Shown here in pieces: positions 48,262-58,139 of a DNA stretch of 64,000 nucleotides. Source of the stretch: Emydura subglobosa (lineage: Eukaryota; Chordata; Testudines; Chelidae); assembly GCA_007922225.1 (NCBI GenBank), contig ML679956.1:79341554-79405553 (forward strand), given 5' to 3'. Position 1 is the first letter of the stretch. Each line of letters opens with the position of its first letter. The notes beneath the pieces are model-generated. The model was not told the origin of the DNA. It worked only from the letters and a program-made list of their open reading frames with translations, and ran no database searches. Position numbers and translations under genes: made by a program.

Positions 48262-48545
48262 TGCTTACCAGTAGTAACTGTTGTTCTACGAGACGTGTTG
48301 CTCATGTCCATTCCATTCTAGGTGTGTGCACGCCCTTTGCATGACTACCGGAACTTTTTTCCCTTTAACAGTACCTGTAGGGCCAACTCTGGTGCCCTCT
48401 GGTGTCGCGTGCTTATGCTGTGATATAAGAGGGGCCGCTGGCCCTGCGCCCTCTCAGTTCCTTGTTGCCGTCAACTCTGACGGCAGGGACAGAGGGTGGG
48501 TCATGGAATGGACATGAGCAACACATCTCGAAGAACAACAGTTAC
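48262..48545 (-). repeat. Old DIRS 3' terminal repeat with internal inverted arms
   Basis: 48282-48316 and 48503-48537 are imperfect inverted copies of a 35-nt motif around 'gttgctcatgtccattcc'. The stretch between matches, inverted, the right terminus near 56300-56430. Confidence 0.8.
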
Positions 48546-48654
48546 TACAAGTAAGCAACCGTTTTTTCTTCTTTGAGTGCTTGCTCAGGTCGATTCCATT
48601 CTAGGTGACTCACCAGCAGTGCCATGGGAGGTGGGCTCGGAGTTCCTGGATGTG

Positions 48655-49694
48655 CTATCTGCAGTACTGCTCTTCCGAAGCTGGCATCACCACTACCTGC
48701 TGCACTACAGCATAGTGGGACGTGAAGGTGTGTACCGATGACCAGGTAGCGGCTCTACAAATATCCTGCACAGGGACCTGCACCAGAAATGCCGCTGACG
48801 AGGCTTGAGCGCTGGTGGAATGTGCTGTGATAGACTGAGGAGGCGGCACTGTTGCCTGGTCATAACATGGTCTGATACAGGTGGATATCCATGCAGAGAT
48901 CCTTTGGGATGAAACTGGAGAGCTCTTCATTCTGTCCACTATGGTGACAAAGAGCTGAGAAGACTTACGAAAGGGCCTAGTTCTTTCAATATAGAAGGTC
49001 AGTGATCACCTAAGGTTGACGGTGTGCCATCTACGCTCCTCAGCCAAATTGTGCGGTGTAGGGTAGAATACTGGCAGGAAAATGGCCTGGTTAATATGAA
49101 ATTGGGACATGACGTTAGGCAGGAATGCTGGGTGTGGCTGTGGCTGTATCTTGTCTTTGTAGAAGATGGTGTATGGTGGTTCTGAGGCCAAGGCCCACAA
49201 CGCAGAGACCCTGCGTGCTGTGGTGATAGCTACTAAGAAAGTCACCTTCCATGACAGGAGCATTAAAGAGTGAGTTGCTAAAGACTCAGAGGGGGGCCCC
49301 TTCAGTTGTGCCAACACCAGATTTAGGTCCCAAAAGGGGAGAGGGTCTCGTACTTGAGGGAAGAGCCTCTCCAAGCCTTTCAGAAATCTGCCCATCATAT
49401 AGTGGGAGAGATCAAGCTCCCTTGAATCGGGGAGTGAAATGTTGAAAGAGTCACCAGATGGACTCTTACTGAAGAAATTGCTAAACCTTGATGTTTTAGA
49501 GACAGCCGATAATCCAGGACTGTCTGTATCGAGGTTTGCATAGGTTGGTGTCCATGCTTGTGAGCCCAGAAAGAGTATCTCCACCATTTCAGCCGAATAT
49601 GATGCTCTAGTAGAGGGTTTTCTGTTACTTTAAAAACCTCTTGGACATGCAAAGAGCATTCCTGCTCATCCTCATTCAACCAACCAGCCTCCAT
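48655..49694 (-). pseudogene. DIRS tyrosine recombinase, broken
   Basis: Frames 49694-49395, 49587-49006 and 48939-48655. The central Arg region reads LVAITTARRVSALWAL. The C-terminal box reads AHSTSAQASSAAF where the nested copy has AHSTRAQASSAAF, so the Arg of the HxxR signature is Ser. The nucleophile region TFTSHYAVV keeps Tyr. At least two frameshifts. Would have catalysed integration of a circular DNA intermediate. Confidence 0.8.
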
Positions 49695-50094
49695 ACCATC
49701 AAGTGAAGAGAGTCAGGTCCGGGTGCAGCAGACTGCCCTTGTCTTGTGACAATAGGTCCGGTCAATGTGGGAGTTGCAGCAGGGGAGGAGAGGGGGCAAT
49801 CAAGAGCTCCAGCAGGGTGGAGAACCAATGCTGCCTCAGCCACGCGGGCACTATTAGGATGACATTTGCTTTGTCCTTCTTGATTTTCAACGGGACTCTG
49901 TGTATTAGCAGTGTTGGTGGAAACGCATACAAGAGAGTTCACATCCAACACAGGAGAAAAGCGTCAGACAACGATCCTCTGTTGAGCCCTCGTATGGCGC
50001 AAAACTGGTCGCATTTCCTGTTCAGGCTGGATGCGAAGAGGTCCACCTGGGGAGTTCCCCACCTCCAGAAGAGAGAAGGCACTATGTGAGTGTG

Positions 50095-51115
50095 ACCTGT
50101 CCGTGGCTAGGGTAGCCACCTGAAAATGCCAAGGTCAGGGCAGGCTGCAAAAGGAGAGCAGATTCTCCCAGCACTGCTGGGTGACACTGAAGTCAGACTT
50201 CCCAACCAGCCATAAACAGTGCTTCTGATTACCCACACTGGCTATCAAGAAGCCAAAATAAAAATATACACAGCCCACTTTACTGCATTTCAGTCTCTGG
50301 CTCCCAATCAGCCACTAGATCCAGTAAAGAGACCAGTTATTTAAAACTCTATGCTCTTTACCAAAAAGGTTTCTCCTGACCCCAAAGGATCAGCCACAGT
50401 ACCAGATCAATATAAGTTTGGATCTCACCCAAAATACCACGCTTCCAGCCAATCCTTTAGTAACTTAAACTAAAGGTTTATTATAAAAAGAAAGAAACAA
50501 ACTATAAGAGAAGTGTTAAATAATTAAAGCAATCAGAAAGACACAATGGATTTGAAAGTCCATATGTATCAGGTTTCTAACAGAATTGTGGAGTTTGCAG
50601 GCTTGTATAGTCCCTCTGATGTACATCCAGTACCTGGATGGGTCTCAGTCGTTTGTTTCACAGCTTCAGTTCAGTTGTAGATGAGTTGGTCCAGAGGCAG
50701 GCTGAAGACAAAATGGATGTGGTGCAGCTGCCTTTTATGTCCTTTGGCCTTTGCCATGCTGCTTGTGGAAATTTACAGGAATAAGATGGAGTCCAGCGTC
50801 ACATGAGTAAGTTCTGGTGACTCATCAGGTACATCCCTGGCTTCTCCCCCTGGGCCCATTGTACCTGTGAGTTTCCTTAACGGGCCATTAAGCAGGCTAG
50901 TACTGCAGCCATCCTGTCTGGGGTGTCACCGAGAAACACAGCACAAGTTGAAATATAGATACAAACATATCCATAACTTCCAATACACATACAACACATG
51001 AACATGAACATTATCATCTTATTTAGCACATTACAGCCTTTCTAACGGTACCTGACATGGCATATCTCATATTAATTATTATGATTTTGACATATTGATG
51101 TTAAATAATATAATA
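50095..51115 (-). mobile_element. LTR-like insertion in the old DIRS
   Basis: About 1 kb without similarity to DIRS separates RNase H from the recombinase. On the minus strand it has TGTCAGGTACC near 51050, a TATA-like CATAAAAGG near 50740 and AATAAA near 50475, an order that fits U3-R-U5. I found no coding part and no clear target duplication, so both limits are approximate. Another kind of insertion is possible. Confidence 0.45.
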
Positions 51116-52688
51116 AATGCCCCCCTGGCGCCAATCCAGCCAGTGTCACAGTGAGGATGAAGCGACCACTCATGGCGAGATAAGAAGTACCTGTTGAGTC
51201 TGTCCGCCACTGTGTTCCTGATCCCTGGCAGGTGAAAAGCCATGAGGTGGAAATTGTTGAGAATGGCCAGGTCCCACAGGTGAGTCGCTTCCTGACACAG
51301 CTTTGAAGAGCGGGCTCCGCCTTGACTGTTGATATAATATATTGCAGTGGTGTTGTCCGTCAGGATCTGAACTACCTCGCCCTCTATATATGGAAGAAAC
51401 ACCTGGCATGCTGAACTTATCGCCTTGAGTTCTTTGACATTTATGTGAAGCTCGTGATCCTTTCAGGACCAGTTTCCCTGTGTGCTGAGCCCTTTGCTGA
51501 TATAAACTCCCCACCCTTGGTCTGAGGCATCAGACACAAGGGTTAGCGAAGAACTCAGGCTCCCAGATGGCATTCCCTGCATCACACAGCGAGGGTCGGA
51601 CCACCAGTTCAGGGAAACCAATACCCTGGAGGGAACGTTCGCTACTCGGTGCAGGCTGTGCTTGCTCGAGGAGTAAACTGACGTCAGCCATGACTGCAGA
51701 GATCTGAGCCGCAGACGGGCAAGCTGCACCATGTAGGAGCAGGCCACCATGTGTCCTAGAAATTGGAGGCACACCTGTGTTGTAGTGAGAGGTGACACTT
51801 GGATGTCCACGATGAAGGTCACTATAGAGTGGAACCGTGACTCTGGTAGGAATGCCTTGGCCTGCATGGAATCCAGAACATCTATGAATTCTATCCGTTG
51901 TACCGGTGACGATGTTGATTTCTGGTTGTTTATCAACAGACCTAGTCGGCAGCACGTGCTGGGCTGTATTGAAACTGGGAACAGGATCTGCCTCTGACTA
52001 ACCAATCGTCCAGGTAAGGGGAAATTTGAACTCCTTGGTGTCTCAAATATGCGGCCACCACAGCCATGCATTTTGTAAACACCCTTGGGGCCAACGAAAG
52101 GCCAAAAGGGAGTGCTGTGAAATGGTAGTGGCCCTGACCTACAACGAACCTGGGGAACCTCCTGTGTCCACGGAATATTGAGATGTGGAAATAGGCGTCC
52201 TTCAGGTCGAGGACAGCATACCTGTTTCCCAGATGCAGGGAAGGATAATTGAGGCTAGGGAGACCATGCAGAACGTCAATCTCTTGAGATATTTTTTGAG
52301 AAGTTGCAGGTCGAGGACAGGCCTGAGCCCGACCTTTACCCTTGGGGATGAGAAAATAGCGGGAAAATAAACTTTCCCCCTGGAAGTCTGCAGGGACTTC
52401 CTCCACCACCCCTAAAATTAGCAGGGCCTGCACCTCCTGGAAAAGGAGATGCTCGTGAAAGGGGTCCCCGAAGAGGGATGGGGAAGGAGGGTGGTTGGGT
52501 GGGGTTGAGGAAAATTGAAGGGTATATCCTTCTGCAGTGATGGTGAGGACCAAACGTTCTGATGTAATGCAGTGCCATGCCTGGGAAAACGGGAAGAGGC
52601 GGTTTAGGAAAGGTCTGGAGTTCGGATCCTGAAATGAGACTGCTACATCGCCCTTGGGCGCAGCCTTAAATCCGCTGCCTGCGGCCAC
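51079..52688 (-). pseudogene. DIRS reverse transcriptase and RNase H
   Basis: The 52688-51942 frame holds RT: YAVLDLKDAYFHI (first Asp), FTALPFGLSLAPRVFTK and QISPYLDDWL (YLDD catalytic pair intact). The 52071-51463 frame continues with LNWWSDPRCVMQG and SDASDQGWGVYIS, the RNase H start. The 51402-51079 frame gives the later RNase H part: ILTDNTTAIYYINSQGG and LPGIRNTVADRLNRYF. At least two frameshifts. The sequence upstream of 52688 toward gag is cut by the nested element. Confidence 0.85.
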
Positions 52689-52803
52689 TGGTGCAGCACG
52701 AAGACCCTTGCTGTGAGGTCGCGGGGGTTAGTGTCTGACGGCGATGATTAAACCCTCTGTCCCTCTCTCTCCTTCTATAGGAGAAGGATCGTGCGGGTCC
52801 TTG

Positions 52804-54025
52804 GAAAACAAGGTTACTTACCAGTAACTGTTGTTCTTCGAGATGTGTTGCTCATATCCATTCCAATGTAGGTGTGTGCGCGCCCCGTGCACAGATTCCC
52901 GGAACTTTTTCCCTAGCAAGCCCCGCATGGCCAGCTCAGGCGCCCCCTGGAGTGCCGCGCTCATGTCGCGGTATAAAGGGCGCTGCTGGCTGCGCGGGTC
53001 CCCAGTCCCTTCTTTCTGCCAACTCCGACAGTGGGGACGGGGGGTGGGTTTGGAATGGATATGAGCAACACATCTCGAAGAACAACAGTTACTGGTAAGT
53101 AACCTTGTTTTCTCTCTTCGAGTGATTGCTCATATGCATTCCAATGTAGGTGATTGTGTAGCCGTACCTTGGAGGAGGGTAGGAGTTATCGGTGACCTGC
53201 TCTAGACAGCACGGCTCTGCCGAACCCTGCGTCTTCCCTCGCTTGTTCCACGATGGCGTAATGCGACGTGAACGTATGGACTGACGACCAGGTCGCTGCC
53301 CTGCAGATGTCCTGCAGGGGAACCCTCTCCAGAAAGGCTGCGGAAGAGGCCTGGGCCCTAGTGGAGTGCGCTCTTACCGGCCCTGGGAGGGGTACTCCTG
53401 CCTGCTCATAGCATGCTTTAATGCAGGCAGTAATCCACTTGGAGATGCGCTGGGTGGAGACAGGCAAGCCCTTCATCCTATCCGCCACAGCTACGAAGAG
53501 CTGTGTCGACTTCCGGAAAGGCTTGGTCCTCTCGAGATAGAAGGCCAAGGCTCGCCTGACGTCCAGCGAATGTCCCCTCCTTTCCTCCTCCGACCCATGG
53601 GGTTTTGGAAAGAACACAGGAAGGAAAATGTCCTGGTTACAGTGGAACTGAGACACCACCTTAGGCATAAACGCCGGGTGAGGCCTCAGCCGGACCTTAT
53701 CCTTATAAAAAACCGTGTAGGGGGGCTCCGAGGTTAACTACTACTATAACAAGAAATGTTGAAAACAGTCAAACAACTAGGGAATGAGCTACTTGCACAC
53801 AGCAAGAGGCGATAGTTCCAGTAACCGTCACAGGCGGAAAGAAGGAACTGGGGACCCGCGCAGCCAGCAGCGCCCTTTATACCGCGACATGAGCGCGGCA
53901 CTCCAGGGGGCGCCTGAGCTGGCCATGCGGGGCTTGCTAGGGAAAAAGTTCCGGGAATCTGTGCACGGGGCGCGCACACACCTACATTGGAATGCATATG
54001 AGCAATCACTCGAAGAGAGAACCAA
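52804..54025 (-). mobile_element. Nested non-autonomous DIRS, about 1.2 kb, young
   Basis: Order on the minus strand: 5' terminal repeat (about 53828-54025), short leader (53740-53828), recombinase C-terminal half (53740-53186), internal complementary region (53112-53153), 3' terminal repeat (52804-53112). Arms 52804-52866 and 53050-53112 are a 63-bp perfect inverted repeat. The 165-bp terminal stretches (52867-53040 versus 53828-53985) differ at only a few positions. Gag and RT are deleted. It lies between the gag and RT of the old DIRS, so it inserted later. Confidence 0.88.
53186..53740 (-). pseudogene. Recombinase C-terminal half in the nested DIRS
   Basis: Open for about 180 codons without a stop. 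It starts abruptly in PPYTVFYKDKVRLRPHPAF and runs through LAFYLERTKPFRKSTQLF to AHSTRAQASSAAF (HxxR kept), ICRAATWSSVHTF and SHYAIV (Tyr kept). It lacks the N-terminal half with the first catalytic Arg and has no obvious start codon at the junction. I therefore call it a remnant carried in a non-autonomous element rather than an active gene. Confidence 0.75.
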
Positions 54026-54328
54026 GGCTGCTGCGGGGGAGGCTGAAACTGCCTTCTTGATGACTGAGGGACGTACAGGCCTAAGGATCGAAAGTGGCCC
54101 ATGAGTCTTTTCAAGCTATGTAGCCTCGTGTCCATCTGGTCTGAAAAGAAGCCAGTGCCATCAAATGGAAGGTCCAGGATGGAGTTCTGGACCTCTGGAG
54201 ATAGCCCTGAGGACTGCAGTCATGATGACCTGCCATTGATTGTGTCGCCGAATCCACCACCCTCGTCCAGGGTGGTGGGTGAAATCCTGGGAATGTTCCT
54301 GAGGGAGGAGCTCAGAAAACTTAGACAA

Positions 54329-56114
54329 TTAATTCCAAATATTAAAGTTAGCTATTCGGAACTGAAGGCTAGCCATAGAATAAACCTTATGGCCAAATAA
54401 GTCCAAGTGTTTTGTCTCCTTATTTTTCGGGGTGGAACTTGGTTGCTCCTGTCTGTCCCTCTTGTTGCTGCAGCCATTATGAGGGATCCCGGAGGAGGGT
54501 AGGTAAAAAATGTATTTGAACCCTTTAGTGGGTACGTAATACTTCTTTTCAGCCCTTTTCAAGGTTGGAGGCAATGACGACGGAGTTTGCCACAGGGCCT
54601 TCACCACCTTTAACACTCTGTCATGCACAGGTAGGGCAACCCGGGCCAACACATCAAACATGGCGTCCGAGGTGTCTTGAAGTTTCTCAGCCTCCATAGC
54701 CAGGTTGGAGACCATCCTCATCAGCAGGTCCTGGTGCGCTCTGAAATCATCGAGAGGCACAGAAGGTTCCACCACCACCGCCTCATCCAGAGATGAGGAC
54801 AATGAAGGCAGTAACGGTGATGGACTCTTCTTCTGGTACTGGGCAGAGGTGGAAGCCCGAGGCTCTAAATCGCCCTCTGACTCTGAGTCCTGTGACCCCT
54901 GTCTGGTAGGCGGCACTCCCGACTCTTGTACTGAGAAGTGGAATGAGCAGGGCTCCAGTGCTGTGGGAATCCCCATGGCTTCCAATATGGCCAATGAGTT
55001 GGCCTTTGACCTTGGGGCCAGACAGATGTTGAAGGCATCGCTCCTCCCCTACTTTCCTTATGACGGTGCCAATGCTGGCTCGGGTCAGCGCTGTGCTCCC
55101 TTTTTGAGGCAGAGGAATGGGAGTCCGACCTTGACGACCAAAGTGGGGCTGTTGATTCCACCATCTGACCCCTCCATGCTACTGGGGAGCGGCTGTGCCA
55201 GAACGGGGACCAGTGTCTGGGATTGGTTCATCGATGCGACTACGATGAACGCCTTTCTGGAGACTGGTGCAGAGATTGGGATCGACGCTGGGAATCCCCC
55301 GAATGGTGCCAAGATGTTGGTGACCGGTACCATGGGGTAGAGAAGTGTCGTTGTCGAAAGCGTGACCAGTGCCTGTTTGATCTTCGCGCTGATGAGGGAG
55401 ATCTGGAGCGGAGTCTCAAATAGTGGTGTCAAGATGTGGGGATCTCCCTTGCGCCAGTGACCGCGGTATTGAGGATCTCGGTGAGCCGAGAGGGACCGGC
55501 AAGCGACGCGGACACCGTGCAGTCCTATTGCTGGCTTTCCCCTGGAGGCTGGTACCCTGCTCATGTCCGATACTGCGGATCCCAGTGTTGGAGGCACAGG
55601 CAAGGTAATCAGATCCCTTGCTGCCTGAAATGCCTCGGGCGTCGATGGAATGGCCAGGTGGACGGCACTCCCTGCACCAGCTGGAGTCTGAGGTGGTTCC
55701 ATTAGTGGGGTGGTCACTTGGTGTCCTGGCGAGGGTAATTGGCCCAACACAGGTGCTATATCCTGAGCCCCCTTCTTGGTCCTCTTGGGTGCCGGTGAGC
55801 AATGCCTCGGCATGGTGTTTCTTCTCGTGCCCTGACTCTGGCGACGCAGAGCGGTGCCGAGAGGTGCTCAGTGCCAGCAGTGCGCTCTGCAGCGAAACTG
55901 ACATACTCAGCACCGAGGCAGTTCGGGCGGGTTCCAAGGATGGACTCAACGCAGCCTCCATGAGCAACGCCTTCAGGCGAATTTCTCTATCCTTTCTTGT
56001 CCTGGGCTTGAACCCTTTGCAGATAGTGCACTTGTCTTTTCTATGCGCCTCCCCCAGACACTTAAGGCAACTGTCGTGGGAGTCACTCAGCGGGAATGGC
56101 TTACTACAAGCCAT
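54329..56114 (-). pseudogene. DIRS gag-like ORF1, broken
   Basis: The N-terminus has the CX2CX12CX2CX4HX4CX2C cluster (CMAC, CLKC, H, CTIC), identical in spacing to the copy at 35.8 kb, and ALLMEAALSPSLEPA. The middle, in a third frame near 55200-55430, keeps Arg/Ser-rich pieces such as RLRSRSPSSARRS. The C-terminal frame 54994-54329 has LDDFRAHQDLLMRMVSNLAM, ARVALPVHDRVLKVVKA and KKYYVPTKGF. A 1-nt shift just after the expected start codon and others downstream disable it. Confidence 0.75.
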
Positions 56115-56189
56115 GCAGAGTTTAAACCCTGGGGATCGGGCATGCCCTAACTGCGAGCAAGAGCCCCAACTAACTATTTACACTAATCT

Positions 56190-56475
56190 AAACTATCAAC
56201 AGAACAAAGAAACGGGAGAGAGCTTCTCTCCAACACAATGCCTTGCAGTTGCAAGTGAGAAGGGAGTTCCTACAACTGGCGAAAAGAAGGAACTGAGGGG
56301 GCGCAGGGCTGGCAGCCCCTCTTATACCGTGGCATAAGCACGCAATGCCAGAGAGTGCTGGAACTGGTCCAGGGATACTGCTAAAGGGAAAAAAGTTCCA
56401 GTAACTGTACACGAGGGTGTGCACACACCTAAAATGGAATTGAAATGAGCAAGCACTCAAAGAAGAAGGTTACTT
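56190..56475 (-). repeat. Old DIRS 5' terminal repeat
   Basis: 'gggaaaaaagttccagtaac', 'gtgtgcacacacctaaaatg', 'gagcaagcactcaaagaaga' correspond, inverted and diverged, to 48300-48400 and to the internal complementary region at 48560-48615. Confidence 0.8.
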
Positions 56476-56594
56476 ACAAATACCTGTGTGAGCGCAGCCC
56501 CCCTTTGTGGTTTAAGTTTCAGGAGCATCAAGAAAAATTTAGTGCCTTGGATGTTGATGAGTTCCAGAGGGGTAGCTGTGTTAAGTCTGTTCTT

Positions 56595-56765
56595 ATCAAA
56601 ACAACCAGAAACCTGTGGCACCTTAAAGACTAACAAATTTATCTGAGCAAAAGCTTTCATGGGCAGAAACCCACTTCCGCATCCGACGAGGTGGGTTTCT
56701 GCCCACGAAAGCTTATGCCCAAATACATTTGTTAGTCTTTAAGGTGCCATAGGACTCTTGCTGTT
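56595..56765. mobile_element. Palindromic repeat, possibly Penelope-like
   Basis: Left arm 'gtggcaccttaaagactaac' to 'ctttcatgggcagaaaccca' is mirrored by 'gtgggtttctgcccacgaaa' to 'gttagtctttaaggtgccat', about 75 bp per arm around a 22-bp centre. The arm sequence is one I associate with Penelope-like elements of reptiles, which often occur as inverted pairs; that identity is from memory. Confidence 0.5.
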
Positions 56766-57759
56766 TTTTAAATTTTTTTTTTAGAATTTTATAGTGCCAG
56801 AACACCTATAACCCACTGACTGGATTTTTAAACCCCATTTAAAGAGAGTGGTCCATAATCCATTACATTTACTCTGCAGGATTCAATGCGCACACATTTT
56901 ATAGCTGCAGCACTTTAGTTGGCGGAGCTGCCACTAGCCATGGATTGAAGCTACTTACAAATGTAAGTAAGGATTATTTTAAAAGACCCCTTTTCATCCC
57001 AGACCCCAGGTAATTACGTAACACAAAATGTCTGATTACAGAATCCCGTAAAAGTAGCCCTACACCCACCTTCCCTAACAACCAAACATATATAAAGCAG
57101 CATTAAGACTATGATGGAAGTTAAAAGCCAAGCATCTGTTACTCATTTAGCATTCATCAAACTTTATTCTTAATAAAGAAACTTAAAATGTGATACGGAC
57201 GTATAAAGAAAGTCAGCACCACGGACAGCATTGCCTTAGCTTTTCAGGCAACTGCACTGGTATGCAACTCTAATATCCCAGTGGAGCCAACTCTCCATAA
57301 ATTACACACACTCTCATCTGCAGCAGAGCTTGGGCTGGTCTGAAACCTAACAGTTCCTCTTTGTCATGCGCGCCCAACAAAGTGAGCCCCAAATTCACTA
57401 CTTTACAACATTTTATCTAAAATAATATATAAATACACACACTTCTACAATGCACCATAAAACTCCTATTTGATGATATAAATGATTATAAAATGAATAT
57501 TAATGGCTAGGGAAGGCATATAATCATACCCGCTCCTGTTTGTTATTTAACACAAAATTTGCGTGGCGTATGCATTCTTACTATAAATTTAACAATCTAG
57601 CAACAAGGGAAGAACCAGAGGTCTGGGAAAGAAGAGATAACACTCCTCTTACTACATTCTATGTCCAGGTGGTGGGGGGAGGAATAAAAGGGAGAACATA
57701 GCCTACTCATATTATGCCCTCGTTACCATGGTACCTATCGGGTAGGTGTGCTCTGCTCC

Positions 57760-57885
57760 AGCCACTGCTAGAAAGTTGCCCTGATGTGCTCCCTCTGTCT
57801 CTAACTTCAAGACTAGAAAGTTGCTGTGGTTTGCTTCTCCCCCCCCCGCCAACTTCAAGGCTAGAAAAGTGCTGTGGTTTGCACA
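57760..57885. repeat. Short tandem array, three units of 45-48 bp
   Basis: 'ctagaaagttgc' or a variant recurs at 57768, 57813 and 57861, with 'aacttcaa' and 'gctgtggtttgc' between. Confidence 0.8.
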
Positions 57886-58139
57886 TGATTACTACTTGTG
57901 TAGTACGTGGTCTTTTCAGTCCAAGTCAGGGGTCCCACGGAGAACAATGTGTGTCTAAAGCCTGGGCCCAACCCCCAGCTCCCCAGGAATGTGGCTCAGT
58001 GCTGACATCCTTTGTCCCCACACCCACAAGAACTAAAGGGATAACTCTGTCATAGGCAGGTATCTCTGCTGTTTTAAAATATCTGTTGTGCTTGAACTCA
58101 CGAGGGCTAGTGGTAACTCCCCTCAAGGATCATTTAAGC

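Larger units (their letters stand above)
48262..56475 (-). mobile_element. DIRS retrotransposon, old, about 8.2 kb including insertions
   Basis: Minus-strand order from the right: 5' terminal repeat (56190-56475), gag (54329-56114), RT/RNase H (51079-52688), tyrosine recombinase (48655-49694), internal complementary region (about 48560-48615), 3' terminal repeat (48262-48545). Inserted in it are a young DIRS (52804-54025) and an LTR-like block (50095-51115). DIRS elements encode a tyrosine recombinase in place of an integrase and leave no target duplication. Multiple frameshifts and a lost recombinase Arg show that it is dead. Confidence 0.88.

Noticed and set aside
54705..56337. Plus-strand frames of 211 and 239 codons
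   Set aside because: Antisense to the DIRS gag; no similarity to anything known.
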